Shown: positions 37,903 through 47,914 of the stretch, piece after piece | Numbering within the stretch: the stretch's first letter is position 1 | Layout: every line of letters starts with the position of its first letter | NCBI GenBank assembly: GCA_963753725.1 | Contig: CAVWDI010000035.1 | Span: 9,490-73,489 of the forward strand | Length of the DNA stretch: 64,000 nt | Origin: CAVWDI01 sp963753725 | GTDB taxonomy: Bacteria > Chloroflexota > Anaerolineae > Anaerolineales > UBA4823 | Reading direction: 5' to 3' | Program-made: the position numbers and the translations under genes | Notes under the pieces: model-generated | Told to the model about the DNA's origin: nothing | Database searches by the model: none | What the model saw: only the letters and a program-made list of their open reading frames with translations

Positions 37903-38541
37903 GTGGATCATACAAACAAGAATGGTGAGTGGCTGAAGCTGAGTCAGGCAGCTGAGGTATTGGGAGTACACCCCAGCACGGTGCGTAAATGGTCGGACCA
38001 GGGTGTGCTGCCTGTGCACCTGACTAAAGGCAGTCACCGCCGCTACCGCAGAGGGGAGCTTGAACTGTGGAAACAAGCACAGCGGGCGGATGAACCGGTC
38101 GAGGTTGATCTTGTGGTTCAGAGCGCGCTGCGCACCACACGCATCCAGGTAAGCGAGGGTAAGCTGGAGGCCGAAAGCTGGTATGCCAAGCTGGATGACG
38201 AAGCGCGCCGCAAATACCGCGAGAGCGGGCGCAGTTTGCTGCAGGGTCTGATGAAGTATTTGGCTTCCGAGGACCAGGCAGGCATCGCGGAAGCGGAAGC
38301 CCTGGGCTATGATTATGGCTCACGCGGCCGGCGCTATGGGCTGGACAGCGTTGAGGCCACGCATGCTTTCCTATTCTTTCGCAACCAGCTCATGGAAGCC
38401 ATGCTGAGTGTATACGAAGCTGCCGCGGTGCGTTCACCAAATGTGTGGAGTGATATGTTCCGCAAAATCAACACTTTCACAGATCGAATTTTAATCACAA
38501 TAATGAAAACGTACGAGTCTTACGGGAGCGGGCGTTATTAA
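37903..38541 (+). CDS. MerR/excisionase-type HTH regulator with helical C-terminal domain
   Basis: 212 residues from a GTG preceded by TAAGGT. Residues ~10-60 form a MerR-type winged helix (LKLSQAAEVLGVHPSTVRKW, GSHRRYRRGELELW). The C-terminal ~120 residues are helical (ARRKYRESGRSLLQGLMKYL, RNQLMEAMLSVYEAAAVRSP) and resemble the RsbR-N/globin-like sensory domain type, suggesting a signal-responsive transcription factor. Target unknown. Confidence 0.75.
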   Translation: MDHTNKNGEWLKLSQAAEVLGVHPSTVRKWSDQGVLPVHLTKGSHRRYRRGELELWKQAQRADEPVEVDLVVQSALRTTRIQVSEGKLEAESWYAKLDDEARRKYRESGRSLLQGLMKYLASEDQAGIAEAEALGYDYGSRGRRYGLDSVEATHAFLFFRNQLMEAMLSVYEAAAVRSPNVWSDMFRKINTFTDRILITIMKTYESYGSGRY

Positions 38542-38594
38542 TTCCAAAGAGATTTAGACGTGGTTGAAATTACTTTATTTTTTAAGGTGACCCT

Positions 38595-39128
38595 ATGCTG
38601 GAAAATCAAACCCTAAAACCAGGTTCTGTACTTGATATCCCAATAATCTCACGCACACGACGCAACCATGGATTGGAGCATGCCACGCTGCATATTCTGG
38701 CGCAGCGTTTCCCTGGTAAATCGATGGCAGGTCACTCCAATCCGGAAGGTTTCTGGATATTTGGAGACCTGGACACCCAGGAAGTGCGCTCGGCGGTTGA
38801 ACGGGCGCTGGATAGGCTGAGAGCTGGTGAAAACCACCTGGCCGTCCACCCCAACTGCGGGACGAATATCGTGGTGTCAGGTGTGACCGCCGGATTGGCT
38901 GCTGCTTTGGTGATGTTCAGCGCTGGCAAGGACAGGCGCGAGAGGCTCGAGCGTTTACCTCTGGCGGTTACGCTGGCGACCTTCGCGCTGGCGGCTGCCC
39001 AGCCGCTTGGAAACGCCCTCCAGGCGCGCGTAACCACTTCCGGCGAGCCAGGTGATCTGCAGGTGGTTGACGTGATCCCTGCCGAAAGGGGACGGGTCAA
39101 AGCCCACCGCGTGATCACGGAAGGATAA
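38595..39128 (+). CDS. DUF6391-type membrane protein
   Basis: 177 residues, AAGGTGA before the ATG. Conserved-looking blocks RRNHGLEHATLHILAQR, GHSNPEGFWIFGDLDTQEV and AVHPNCGTNIVVSG, the hallmark of DUF6391 proteins of Chloroflexota and cyanobacteria; a hydrophobic segment follows at ~90-140. Function unknown. The stop is two bases before holA, so they are translated together. Confidence 0.75.
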   Translation: MLENQTLKPGSVLDIPIISRTRRNHGLEHATLHILAQRFPGKSMAGHSNPEGFWIFGDLDTQEVRSAVERALDRLRAGENHLAVHPNCGTNIVVSGVTAGLAAALVMFSAGKDRRERLERLPLAVTLATFALAAAQPLGNALQARVTTSGEPGDLQVVDVIPAERGRVKAHRVITEG

Positions 39129-39130
39129 GG

Positions 39131-40186
39131 ATGGACCAGGATCAGCCCAGCGTATACATTTTGCACGGGGGGGATGAATTCGCCATCGCCCAGGATATCG
39201 CCAATATGGAAGCAAAATTTGGCGATCAGGCATTACGGGAAGCCAATACAACCCGTCTGGATGGCCGCACTTTCAACCAGGAAGACCTGATTCCAGCCGT
39301 GAGTCCCATGCCGTTTCTTGCGGACCGGCGTATTGTGATCCTTGAAGACTATGTGAAACGCCTGGAGAAGTCCGCGGACAGTACTAAAGAAGGATCACAG
39401 AAATTAAAAGAAGACCGCCGCCAATTTCTGGATAAATTGGAAAAGGTGCCTCCTACCACAGCCCTGGTGCTGGTAGAACACCGATTACTGCCCGAGCAGG
39501 GTGATGGGCGCAGCCGGTATACTCACTGGCTTTTAAAATGGGCCAGGGAATTCCCAGAACGAACATATGTGAAAGCATTTTCGCTCCCGGGAAACAAGAT
39601 GAATAAATGGATAATGGATAGAGCTGCTGAGGGTGGAGGCCAGTTTTCGCCGCAGGCAGCCGCCGCGCTGGTTGAACTGGTTGCGGACGATACTCGCCTG
39701 GCTGATCAGGAGATCAGAAAATTGCTTGATTATGTTGATTGTGCACGTCCCGTTCAGCCAGCTGATGTCGTACTGCTGACGGTAGACTCCAGCCAGGCCA
39801 AAATTTTTGCCATGGTGGATGCGATGGGAGCACGACAGGGAGAGAATGCGATTTCTATCCTCAAGCGCTTACTGGAACAGGTGGAGCACGCCTATATCTT
39901 TTCGATGGTCGTGCGCCAGTTCCGTTTTTTACTGCTCGTGCGAGAAATTTTAGACGGGGGCGGGGGGAAGATGGAGATCGGTGAGCAGCTGCGGTTTTTG
40001 CAGCGAGGGAATAGACCTGTTCCGGATTGGATGGCGGGAAAGTTGATCAATCAGGCCAAGCGTTTTACGCTCGACGAATTGGAGCATGTTTATCAGCGTC
40101 TGTTGTGTATTGATGAGGACCTGAAGCGCGGATTAACGACAGTCGATCTTGCTCTGGAGATTTTTGTAAGCGAAATTACGAGTTAG
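39131..40186 (+). CDS. holA: DNA polymerase III subunit delta
   Basis: 351 residues. Clamp-loader delta, which opens the beta clamp. Typical start YILHGGDEFAIAQDIANMEA, then FLADRRIVILEDYVKRLEK, the middle AAALVELVADDTRLADQEIRK, and the collar domain with QGENAISILKRLLEQVEHAY. No Walker motif, as expected for delta. Coupled to the DUF6391 gene and overlapping the convergent hypothetical gene by 11 bases. Confidence 0.9.
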   Translation: MDQDQPSVYILHGGDEFAIAQDIANMEAKFGDQALREANTTRLDGRTFNQEDLIPAVSPMPFLADRRIVILEDYVKRLEKSADSTKEGSQKLKEDRRQFLDKLEKVPPTTALVLVEHRLLPEQGDGRSRYTHWLLKWAREFPERTYVKAFSLPGNKMNKWIMDRAAEGGGQFSPQAAAALVELVADDTRLADQEIRKLLDYVDCARPVQPADVVLLTVDSSQAKIFAMVDAMGARQGENAISILKRLLEQVEHAYIFSMVVRQFRFLLLVREILDGGGGKMEIGEQLRFLQRGNRPVPDWMAGKLINQAKRFTLDELEHVYQRLLCIDEDLKRGLTTVDLALEIFVSEITS

Positions 40187-40499
40187 CCCCGTTTCCGTTT
40201 GATTTACCGTTGACGCCAATCCAGAAATGGTTGGGGAGGATCGTGCGGTTGGAGCGGATTTCTACACTGCCCGCCATAACCACTTCCTCTTCTTTGCTCT
40301 TTTCTTTGTGGACAGGTTTTCCGTTCCCATTGCGGCCGTTGCTTTTCCCATTGCCGTTTAACGGCAGCATACTGGGATGTACGAAACAAAGGGTGGGGTG
40401 GGCGCCGTACTTGTTCTGATAGTATTTCGCCGCGCGTGCGACCTTGGCGGTCATCACCATACTGGGGTCGTTATCAAACCAAAGCATACCAACATTCAT
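40176..40499 (-). CDS. small protein with Asn/Gly-rich linker, unknown
   Basis: 107 residues; GGAGGG lies ahead of the ATG. Two ordered-looking blocks, MNVGMLWFDNDPSMVMTAKV (with AAKYYQNKYGAHPTLCFVHP) and IRSNRTILPNHFWIGV, are separated by a low-complexity Asn/Gly/Lys linker (NGNGKSNGRNGNGK). I have the impression of a small family in Chloroflexota but cannot name it. It converges with holA. Confidence 0.6.
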   Translation of the reverse strand: MNVGMLWFDNDPSMVMTAKVARAAKYYQNKYGAHPTLCFVHPSMLPLNGNGKSNGRNGNGKPVHKEKSKEEEVVMAGSVEIRSNRTILPNHFWIGVNGKSNGNGANS

Positions 40500-40700
40500 C
40501 AGATAATCCCTCCGGATTTTTATTCCATATTAATAATTGCAACTTTTGTACCTGAAAACACGGGCTGCCGTTCAATACGCCCGTTGGGCTGAATTTGCCT
40601 TTTTGAGATTATGACCGAGACATAAAGCGAACACATGTTCTAATTATAGCGGCACAAATGTTCTGTGTCAAGGATAAATTTTTTCTTCTTTGGAGTTCTA

Positions 40701-41969
40701 TTACCGGGATATAGACCAGAAGCTGACCGATTCGATGTGATAGGTTTGCGGGAACATGTCGAAGGGAGTGATTTGTTTCAGTTTATAACCCCCGCCGGTT
40801 AATCGTTTAGCATCTCTGGATAATGTAGCCGGGTCGCAGGAAATATATACCAGGAAGGGCGCTTTCATTTTCAGCAGTCCATCCATTGCCTGCGGGCTGA
40901 TGCCGCTGCGCGGAGGATCGACCAGGATGATATCCGGCTGCAGCTCAAGCTGCGGCAGAACCTGTTCAACTTTGGCCTGGTACAGGTCGACCGTCTCGAA
41001 TTCATCCAGGTTAACCACAAAATCGTCCGCTGCGCTGGGGGATGATTCGACTCCCACCACGTGTCCCACAAGTGGCGCCAGAAAAGCGCTGAACAGCCCA
41101 ACGCCGCAGTAAAGGTCCAGAAGGATGTTATCTTTGCTCAAATCGATGTACATTGGGAGTGTCTCAATAATAAACTCCACCAATGAAGCAGCCATCTGAG
41201 TATTGACCTGGAAAAATGACCCTGCTGAAACGCGCAGCGATCGTCCTGATATTTCCACCCATATTTCCTGGCTCCCCGCCAGCACTAAAGAACCGCCAGG
41301 GCTGAGGTGCACAACCGAAACGGGCAGTTCTTCGATGCGCATCTCGGGAGCGGCCAGCTCGGCGCTCTCAATTGTCAGCTGTATATCCTCCCCGCTTCCC
41401 AATCTTAAACCTACCCGCTCCACATCCGGGATAGATTCGAAGTCCAACAAGGGCCAAATCGCATTCAGCGGCGCTTCAGGCAGGTGGCATTCACGGATAG
41501 CGAGCGCCTCATTTGAGCGCGGTTTTAGATATCCAATTTCGCCTTGCTGGGTGAGGTGAAACTGGACATGGTTGCGGTACAGGTTCTGCTGAATAGACGG
41601 TACTGTTGGATTAACGGGTGGATCAATCAGCCCGCCGATGCGTTCGAGCTGTTCGGTCACGATACCTGTTTTTGCATCCAATTGGTCCTCATACGTCATG
41701 TGCTGGTAGTGGCAGCCGCCGCATGTTCCGAAATGCGTGCACAGCGGCGTTATGCGATTGGAGGCGGGTTTGAGCACTTCCAGCAGTTCGGCGCGCGCAA
41801 AACCGCGTTTGCTCTCAACCAATCGCACAGCGGCACTTTCGCCCGGAATTAAAAAGGGCACGAAAACAGCGCGCTTGTCCGGCAGGCGTCCCATCGCCTC
41901 CCCGCCGTAAACCATCTTGTTTGCTTGAATGATAAAAGTTTCTGTTTCAGACATAAAAGTTTCACTCAC
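40701..41969 (-). CDS. rlmD: 23S rRNA (uracil-5)-methyltransferase, RlmD/TrmA family
   Basis: 422 residues. TRAM domain (NKMVYGGEAMGRLPDKRAVF), the Fe-S cysteines CTHFGTCGGCHYQHMTYEDQ, and the SAM methyltransferase domain: LDLYCGVGLFSAFLAP, ILVDPPRSG, and the nucleophile region VYISCDPATLSRD. Methylates uridine C5 in rRNA or tRNA; the Fe-S cluster favours RlmD-like. GTG start at 41969 overlaps the aminotransferase stop; an in-frame ATG at 41954 (MSETETF) is an alternative. Confidence 0.85.
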   Translation of the reverse strand: MSETFMSETETFIIQANKMVYGGEAMGRLPDKRAVFVPFLIPGESAAVRLVESKRGFARAELLEVLKPASNRITPLCTHFGTCGGCHYQHMTYEDQLDAKTGIVTEQLERIGGLIDPPVNPTVPSIQQNLYRNHVQFHLTQQGEIGYLKPRSNEALAIRECHLPEAPLNAIWPLLDFESIPDVERVGLRLGSGEDIQLTIESAELAAPEMRIEELPVSVVHLSPGGSLVLAGSQEIWVEISGRSLRVSAGSFFQVNTQMAASLVEFIIETLPMYIDLSKDNILLDLYCGVGLFSAFLAPLVGHVVGVESSPSAADDFVVNLDEFETVDLYQAKVEQVLPQLELQPDIILVDPPRSGISPQAMDGLLKMKAPFLVYISCDPATLSRDAKRLTGGGYKLKQITPFDMFPQTYHIESVSFWSISR

Positions 41970-43033
41970 GCCTCGATAAATTCATCGATAGCCGTCAGAA
42001 GTATATCTAAATCCTCCATCCGGGTTTCTCCCATATGGGCGATGCGGAAGGTCTCATTTTTTAGCACGCCGTATCCATTTGCGATGCGCATACCGCGTTC
42101 AAGCAGGAACCGGTTCAGGTCTTGGAAATCCAGATCCAGCAGGTTTTTGAGAGTCGTTACGGTTTGCGAACGGAATCCATCTTGAGCGAACAGATCGAAA
42201 CCGCGTTTTAACGCCCATGAGTGTATGCGTTTCGCCATCGCGGAATGGCGGGCGAAACGTTCCTCCAGCCCCTCCTTCAAGATGCGGTCGAGTTGGGCAT
42301 CCAGCGCATTAATCAGTGAGATAGCTGGGGTAGCCGGGGTCGAGTTTTTCAGGCGGTGCTTTTCCATTCGCAGCAGGTCAAAATACCAGCCTCGATGCGG
42401 CACTTCTTCGGCACGCCTCATTGCCCGATCAGAAACAGCCGCAAGCGCCAATCCTGGCGGGAGTGCCAGGCATTTTTGGGACGAAGTCAGCACCATGTCC
42501 AGCCCCCAGGCGTCGGTCTCTATTTTTGTGCCGCCCAGCGAGGACACCGCATCGATACATATAAGGGTATCCGGGTCGGCTGCACGAACTGCTTTGGCAA
42601 TTTCCTCAACCGGGTTCTGCAGACCGGTGGAGGTCTCGTTGTGCACCAGCGTGATAATATCGTAAGGTTTATCCCGCAGCTTTTCAGCCACCTGCTCCGG
42701 CGTTACCGGCTGCCCCCAGGGAACTTCGAGTTTCTCGGCTTGAAGTCCGTTGCTCACCGCCACATCATACCAGCGCGATCCGAAAGCGCCGTTGACGCAC
42801 GACAATATATTTTCTCGAGATAAGTTCCTGACTGCGGCTTCCTGCAGCCCGGTGCCTGAACTGGCAAACAGGAACACTCGCCCCTGCGTGTAAAATAATC
42901 TTTGCGCTTTTTCAATGGCGCCATGGAAGGACGCTTCAAATTCAGGACTGCGGTGGGGAAGCATGGGCTGCGTTTGTGCGTTTAATATATCGGGGTCCAC
43001 ATCCACCGGACCGGGCACGAACATATGGGGCAT
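41966..43033 (-). CDS. class V aminotransferase, AGXT/SerC-like
   Basis: 355 residues. PLP fold-type I: MPHMFVPGPVDVDPDILNAQ, PHRSPEFEASF, ASSGTGLQEAAVRNL, the PLP-binding Asp in CIDAVSSLGG and the Schiff-base lysine in LTSSQKCLALPPG. Related to alanine-glyoxylate/serine-pyruvate aminotransferases and archaeal-type phosphoserine aminotransferases; the substrate cannot be decided. First gene of a two-gene operon with rlmD (GTGA overlap). Confidence 0.85.
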   Translation of the reverse strand: MPHMFVPGPVDVDPDILNAQTQPMLPHRSPEFEASFHGAIEKAQRLFYTQGRVFLFASSGTGLQEAAVRNLSRENILSCVNGAFGSRWYDVAVSNGLQAEKLEVPWGQPVTPEQVAEKLRDKPYDIITLVHNETSTGLQNPVEEIAKAVRAADPDTLICIDAVSSLGGTKIETDAWGLDMVLTSSQKCLALPPGLALAAVSDRAMRRAEEVPHRGWYFDLLRMEKHRLKNSTPATPAISLINALDAQLDRILKEGLEERFARHSAMAKRIHSWALKRGFDLFAQDGFRSQTVTTLKNLLDLDFQDLNRFLLERGMRIANGYGVLKNETFRIAHMGETRMEDLDILLTAIDEFIEA

Positions 43034-43162
43034 GGTTGACTCCAGTTAGAAGTGTAAAAAACCAATGGTATACAGCAAAAAAAGGTAAATAACTGTAAGG
43101 TTATTTTACCAACAGCGGTTGGATATGGGTTCAGCAATATTAAGGTGAGCAGGGGCGCAGCC

Positions 43163-43178
43163 TGCTATAATTGTTTTT
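43163..43178 (+). promoter_or_regulatory. extended -10 placed for leaderless lipoprotein gene
   Basis: TGCTATAAT (TGn plus TATAAT, 43163-43171) ends 7 bases before the ATG at 43179. No ribosome site. Confidence 0.6.
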
Positions 43179-45014
43179 ATGCTCAAGTTCATTTCCCTAT
43201 TGTGTTTGATATTGGCGGCGTGCAGCATACCTGTTTACCAGCCGGCGCCGGAATACAGCACGCCGGTCAGCTCGCCAACAGAACGAATACTACATTTCAC
43301 ACCTACTTCCGTCGAGACCGAAGAAGTACAAGACACGCTCACGCCCACACTCGAACCAACATCAACGCCTGAGCCCGAACCGGAACCTGAAACGCCTTTT
43401 GAAGTAAAAATTCACCCGGACGGCCCTCTATATGTTGGGGATTGGGTCAGTCTGGAAGTGATCGACGATTCCGGAGATGTATTGGCGGGCAGGAGTATCG
43501 ATGTTAGAGGTGGGGAGGCGGGTGCGCTTCTGGTTGAAGGGGAGGGTTTTTCGCCATTTGGTGTCGGCGGTCGAACCCAGGCGACATTGATGTGGGCATG
43601 GGATACCACTGGTCTGGAGGCAGGTTCGCACCAGCTGCATCTATCCGTCCAACCTGACGGTTACGAATGGACAGAGACCATAACGCTTAACTCCCGGGAC
43701 GAGATGCCATCCATAGAGCGTGATGCGCATTGGGTGCAAGCTGAAAGTGATTGCTGTGTTGTGCACTACATCAGCGGCACGGCAGCTGAAAGGGATGTGG
43801 ACGAGTTATTGAGAATAGTCGACGAACACGTGGCGCAGGTCGGCCAGCAGCTGGGTTATGAACTGGAGCAGCCGCTCTCGTTCACATTTTTCCCGCGCGT
43901 TCTGGGTCATGGCGGTTTCGCCCAAGAGGATATTTCGGTCGCTTACCTGGACCGCAACTACGCTGGCAGTAATCCGGAAATCGTCCTGCATCACGAAATT
44001 GTGCACGCGCTGGATGCCAGGATCGGCGCTGAACTGCGCCCAACGATTTTAAGCGAGGGCCTGGCGGTCTATTTGAGCGGCGGTCATTTTAAACAAGAGC
44101 CGCTGTTAGCGCGCGCAGCTGCCCTGCTGGAAGCGCAGCCGGGATGTGCGCAGGCCGACGTCTGGACGAGCGATTCGGGTCAGGAGGCCTGTGCACTGGA
44201 TTTGTACCTCCCTTTTAATCAATTATTGGACGATTTCTATTTTGAGCAGCATGAAATCGGATATCTGCAGGCAGCCGCCCTGGTTGAATTTATTGTCGAA
44301 ACCTGGGGTTGGGAGGCTTTCTCGGCTTTCTATCGTGATATTCATCTAGTCAAGGATGCCCCCCGGGATTCCGAGCTGGAAGATGGCAGCCATGCATTGG
44401 CGATCGACACGGCTTTGCGGGACCATTTCGACATTTCTGTTGGGGAACTGGAGGGGATGTACCTCGAGGCGCTGCAGGCAATTTGGCTGACCTCCGAGCA
44501 CGTTCTGGATGTACGCAGTTCAGTAGCGTTTTATGAGACTGTACGCCGCTACCAGAACCTGCTGGACCCCTCAGCTTTTTTCCTGACCGCCTGGCTGCCC
44601 GACAATACACACATGCGCGAGCGCGGTATTGTGGCGGATTATTTGCGCCACCCGGTGGATGCAGAAAACCTGGCTTTGGAGGTGATGCTGGTCACAGCGG
44701 ATGATTATTTGACGGTTGATGAATACCAGCCAGCGGGTGAAATTCTGACCGGGGTGAATGCAGTTCTGGAAGCCCTTGAAAACGATGAACCACAGCCATT
44801 TACCGCCAGCAAGCTGGCGCAGGATTACCTGCAAGTTGTTTTGTCCCTGGGTGATGCCGGTTACGATCCGTATAAGGTCTCTATATCTGAAAATCAAGCC
44901 CGGGCGTTTGTTAAGCGATCCGGGGCTGAACCATCAGAAATAGATATAGTCCAATCCCTGGTTATGATCCGAACACATGCGGGATGGTCGTTTATTTCAG
45001 AGGCTGGGAATTAA
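43179..45014 (+). CDS. lipoprotein metallopeptidase, gluzincin (peptidase MA-like)
   Basis: 611 residues. Lipobox LILAAC at residues ~10-15, so membrane-anchored and external. A Thr/Pro/Glu-rich linker, a beta-sandwich (FEVKIHPDGPLYVGDWVSLE), then the peptidase with HHEIVHALDARIG (HExxH) and the third ligand in ILSEGLAVYLSGG. C-terminal helices continue to 600. Probably degrades external peptides. Likely a leaderless mRNA. Confidence 0.8.
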   Translation: MLKFISLLCLILAACSIPVYQPAPEYSTPVSSPTERILHFTPTSVETEEVQDTLTPTLEPTSTPEPEPEPETPFEVKIHPDGPLYVGDWVSLEVIDDSGDVLAGRSIDVRGGEAGALLVEGEGFSPFGVGGRTQATLMWAWDTTGLEAGSHQLHLSVQPDGYEWTETITLNSRDEMPSIERDAHWVQAESDCCVVHYISGTAAERDVDELLRIVDEHVAQVGQQLGYELEQPLSFTFFPRVLGHGGFAQEDISVAYLDRNYAGSNPEIVLHHEIVHALDARIGAELRPTILSEGLAVYLSGGHFKQEPLLARAAALLEAQPGCAQADVWTSDSGQEACALDLYLPFNQLLDDFYFEQHEIGYLQAAALVEFIVETWGWEAFSAFYRDIHLVKDAPRDSELEDGSHALAIDTALRDHFDISVGELEGMYLEALQAIWLTSEHVLDVRSSVAFYETVRRYQNLLDPSAFFLTAWLPDNTHMRERGIVADYLRHPVDAENLALEVMLVTADDYLTVDEYQPAGEILTGVNAVLEALENDEPQPFTASKLAQDYLQVVLSLGDAGYDPYKVSISENQARAFVKRSGAEPSEIDIVQSLVMIRTHAGWSFISEAGN

Positions 45015-45036
45015 TTCACCCGGCTGCTGGTTTCAG

Positions 45037-45699
45037 TTATTTACACACGAACCCAAAATCGGTCCAGATGTTCTCCAGGGGTCCGTAGCACCAAAAGTTG
45101 AGCGTATCAATTACATACACGCTGCCAACCAGCAGGCATAACATAACAATCAAACAGCCGCAGCCGACATATAATCCGGTACTTGATTTTGGAGGCGCTT
45201 CTTCATGTAAAGGGGGCGGCTCACTGGGTACCATTTCGGGTTCGACTGGTAAACTGGAAATTGGTTCCGGTTGTACCACAGGCTGGGGCGCTAGATCTTC
45301 TGCAGGCGGGGGCACGGGCGGCGTTTCGTCAATTTCTACGGGCGGGAGAGGTGCCGCTACCGGATCACTGATCATTGTCGCATCCTGGCCGGGCTGGTAT
45401 TCTTCGAAAACGAAACTCACATTTTCCGCGAAGAGTACCATCTCGCCTGGTTTTAACAAATGTGGTCCTATCAAACGTTGGCCGTTGACAAATGTACCGT
45501 TCGTCGATCCTAAATCTTCAATTACATAGCCGCCTGCCTGAGCGAGCAAGCGGGCATGAACGCGCGAAATTTCGGGATCTTTGATGGAGATACCGTTGCC
45601 AGGATCGCGCCCGATCTTTATCTCATCCCCGGAGAGCTCGTATGTCTTTCCTGGAGCGGGTCCTGAACGCATTAATAGTTGATAGGTTACCGCATTCAT
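45037..45699 (-). CDS. FHA-domain protein with C-terminal membrane anchor
   Basis: 220 residues. FHA domain at ~10-100 with all key residues: IKIGRDPGNGISIKDPEIS, SRVHARLL, EDLGSTNGTFVNG. A Pro/Glu-rich linker (~105-170) leads to one transmembrane helix (GCGCLIVMLCLLVGSVYVID) and a short tail. It should bind phosphothreonine proteins at the membrane. Unlike the FHA protein at 30.6 kb, the phosphate-binding Arg is kept. No kinase gene is adjacent. Confidence 0.85.
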   Translation of the reverse strand: MNAVTYQLLMRSGPAPGKTYELSGDEIKIGRDPGNGISIKDPEISRVHARLLAQAGGYVIEDLGSTNGTFVNGQRLIGPHLLKPGEMVLFAENVSFVFEEYQPGQDATMISDPVAAPLPPVEIDETPPVPPPAEDLAPQPVVQPEPISSLPVEPEMVPSEPPPLHEEAPPKSSTGLYVGCGCLIVMLCLLVGSVYVIDTLNFWCYGPLENIWTDFGFVCK

Positions 45700-45843
45700 A
45701 AAATCCTCCTCGGATTATTAAGAGGTAATATGCTGTGCTTGGAATTCTCTGTAATGATTTTCGTTTCTGGTTCGATTTGGACCATGGACGGGTATAGTGT
45801 ACTGAGATTTTAGTCGTCTGTCAAACGACATGAATAGGTAATT

Positions 45844-46623
45844 TTACCGGTTTTCCAAAGGTTTGTAGATCATTTCGTAGTCTAAAGCCCTTCCAAAAGA
45901 TTCGGTTACAACGTTCATCACTGTATCCAGGCTGGGTATTGGATCCAGCAAATCTGCCAGGCAGGTGACAGTGTAATCTCCCAGCCCGCAGCCTACAATA
46001 CCCTCCCAGTAAGACATATCCGGGTCTATATTGAGCGCAAAGCCGTGTCTGGAGATACCTTTCACATCTACTTTCAATCCAATTGCGGCGATTTTTGCCG
46101 GGGCGCTGCGCAGTTCTGGTGGACAGTGTGTACAACGCGAGGGTACGTGCGGCTGCACCCACACTCCGGTCAGACCATCTAGCTGCCCGCTGATCAAACC
46201 CATTTTTGCCAGGGCTGAGATAAGGCTGTTCTCCAGCTTGCGTATATATCCCACATAATCCGCCTGAGGCATACGCGTCGATTCTTCCCCTGCGGTTCGC
46301 TCTGGATTTTGGACCACCAATCCATCTGTCCCCAGCGGGATAAGCGGGTACCCCACTAGCTGCCCTGGACCATGATAGGTTACATCCCCGCCGCGATCCA
46401 CCCAATGTACGCTGATCTCTCTGCGGGTTAATTCTTCATCATCCCAAAGCAGGTTGTCCACATCTCCACGCCGCCCAAATGTGTACGTGTGAGGGTGCTG
46501 CAGCAGCAGCAAAGTGGGCGGGCGTTCGCCTGAGGCGATCTCTGCCGCCAGGCGCTGCTGGAGCTTCCAGGCCTGGTCGTAGGGTACGGTCCCCAGTTTA
46601 TGTACTGCGCAGTAGGAGCCCAT
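45844..46623 (-). CDS. lipB: octanoyl-[acyl-carrier-protein] transferase
   Basis: 259 residues. Moves octanoyl from ACP to lipoyl domains, first step of lipoate synthesis. Visible: LQHPHTYTFGRRG, RGGDVTYHGPGQLVGYPLIP, the catalytic Lys region KIAAIGLKVDVKGISRHGFA and catalytic Cys in GIVGCGLGDYTVTCLADLL. A stretch GVWVQPHVPSRCTHCPPELR adds about 15 residues to the usual loop. It starts 13 bases after the flippase gene. Confidence 0.92.
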   Translation of the reverse strand: MGSYCAVHKLGTVPYDQAWKLQQRLAAEIASGERPPTLLLLQHPHTYTFGRRGDVDNLLWDDEELTRREISVHWVDRGGDVTYHGPGQLVGYPLIPLGTDGLVVQNPERTAGEESTRMPQADYVGYIRKLENSLISALAKMGLISGQLDGLTGVWVQPHVPSRCTHCPPELRSAPAKIAAIGLKVDVKGISRHGFALNIDPDMSYWEGIVGCGLGDYTVTCLADLLDPIPSLDTVMNVVTESFGRALDYEMIYKPLENR

Positions 46624-46636
46624 ATGCCCTTAAATC

Positions 46637-47914
46637 CTATTCATCAATCAGCAGCAGGGGCTGGGCTTCTAAATCTGTCTGCTGCTTCCCGGCCAGCAAG
46701 TGGTGGAAGTTCAAATAGATCAATGCGACGGTAATGATGGTCTGGGAGATCACAGTAGACCATGCTGCGCCAACAATTCCAATATAGTAAATTCCAATAA
46801 AGTTCAGCGTGATATTAAACAGCACGCCCACCACCAGCACCCACATTGCTTTACTCTCAATATGCAGCGCGTTTGAGTAGAACAGGCATATAACGCCCAT
46901 AAATAAAAAGGGTACGCTCAAGAACAGCACCCTGACGATTTAAGTCGTCTCAGAGTATGCCTCACCAAAGATTATCGAAACCGCCAGGTCGGCAGTTATC
47001 AATACCAGGATTGTCAATAAAATTCCAAAGATCCCCGTTACCAGGAGCAGCTTTTGAAAGAGATTTTTTGCTTGGCTCCAATTCTGGTGAACGATCAGAC
47101 CGGCGCTGATAGGGAAGAAGACCATCGGAATCGGACGGATGACAAATTGTGAAACCTCGAATAACTTTGCGCCGGTTGTGTAGGTTGCGACCGTTGAGTA
47201 GGAGCGCATATAACCGAGCATCAGGGTATCGATATTCAATTGAACGGATGAAAGGAATGTGATGATAAAGAAGGGGAATGAGATACGCAGGATTTTTATG
47301 AAGACCGTGCGGTTCCAATACAGATAAAAGCGCCCATCTTTAACCCACACCATCAGGAGCGAGAATATGATCAGAAACAGATTGGACAGGATAAAGCATA
47401 CAAGTATAAGGTTGAGGGATACGTTAAACCTGGTGACTATCAGGATTAACCATAAAAGCAGGATTTTGGCGCTGATGTGGGTGATTGCTCTGTAAATTAC
47501 CTGTCGTAATCCGAGGAAGAACAGGCTGACAGTGAAGTATAGATCCTCCAGAAAGACATATATAGAGGTAAGGATTACGGTCTCAAGGATATCCGGTTTG
47601 GTCAGGTATACAAAACCATTCAGGATAAAAAAGAAGATAACCTGCAGAAACAGGCGCAGCGAAAAAACCCGCGAAAACGATTTGAGCGCCTGCTGTGGTT
47701 TCTCGGATACCTCTCTAATTAAATATTGAGCGGTTCCCATGGATGTAAAAAGAGCGAAGAATGTTGCCAGCGAGGCTGCAAACAGGAATGCCCCCATCTC
47801 GTCCTTGGTTAAAAAACGCACCAGGATGGTAATGATGATATAGCCGACAAGTTTGACAAAAAATTGAGTGCCGGTAGCCAGGACGAGGTCAGTTCTGATC
47901 TTTTTGCTGTCCAT
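46637..47914 (-). CDS. MOP-superfamily polysaccharide flippase, in-frame stop
   Basis: About 425 codons, with 12-14 hydrophobic helices; the N-terminus (VLATGTQFFVKLVGYIIITI, LVRFLTKDEMGAF) is typical of Wzx/MATE-like polysaccharide exporters. A TAA at 46940-46942 interrupts the gene between GEAYSETT and IVRVLFLSVPFLFMG; the frame is the same on both sides, so this is a nonsense change or base error rather than an indel. Two further helices follow. Moves lipid-linked sugars across the membrane; no glycosyltransferases lie nearby. Confidence 0.75.

Noticed and set aside
46637..46930. Separate small membrane protein gene starting at GTG 46930
   Set aside because: It continues the flippase in the same frame across one TAA and provides its last helices, so it is the end of that gene.
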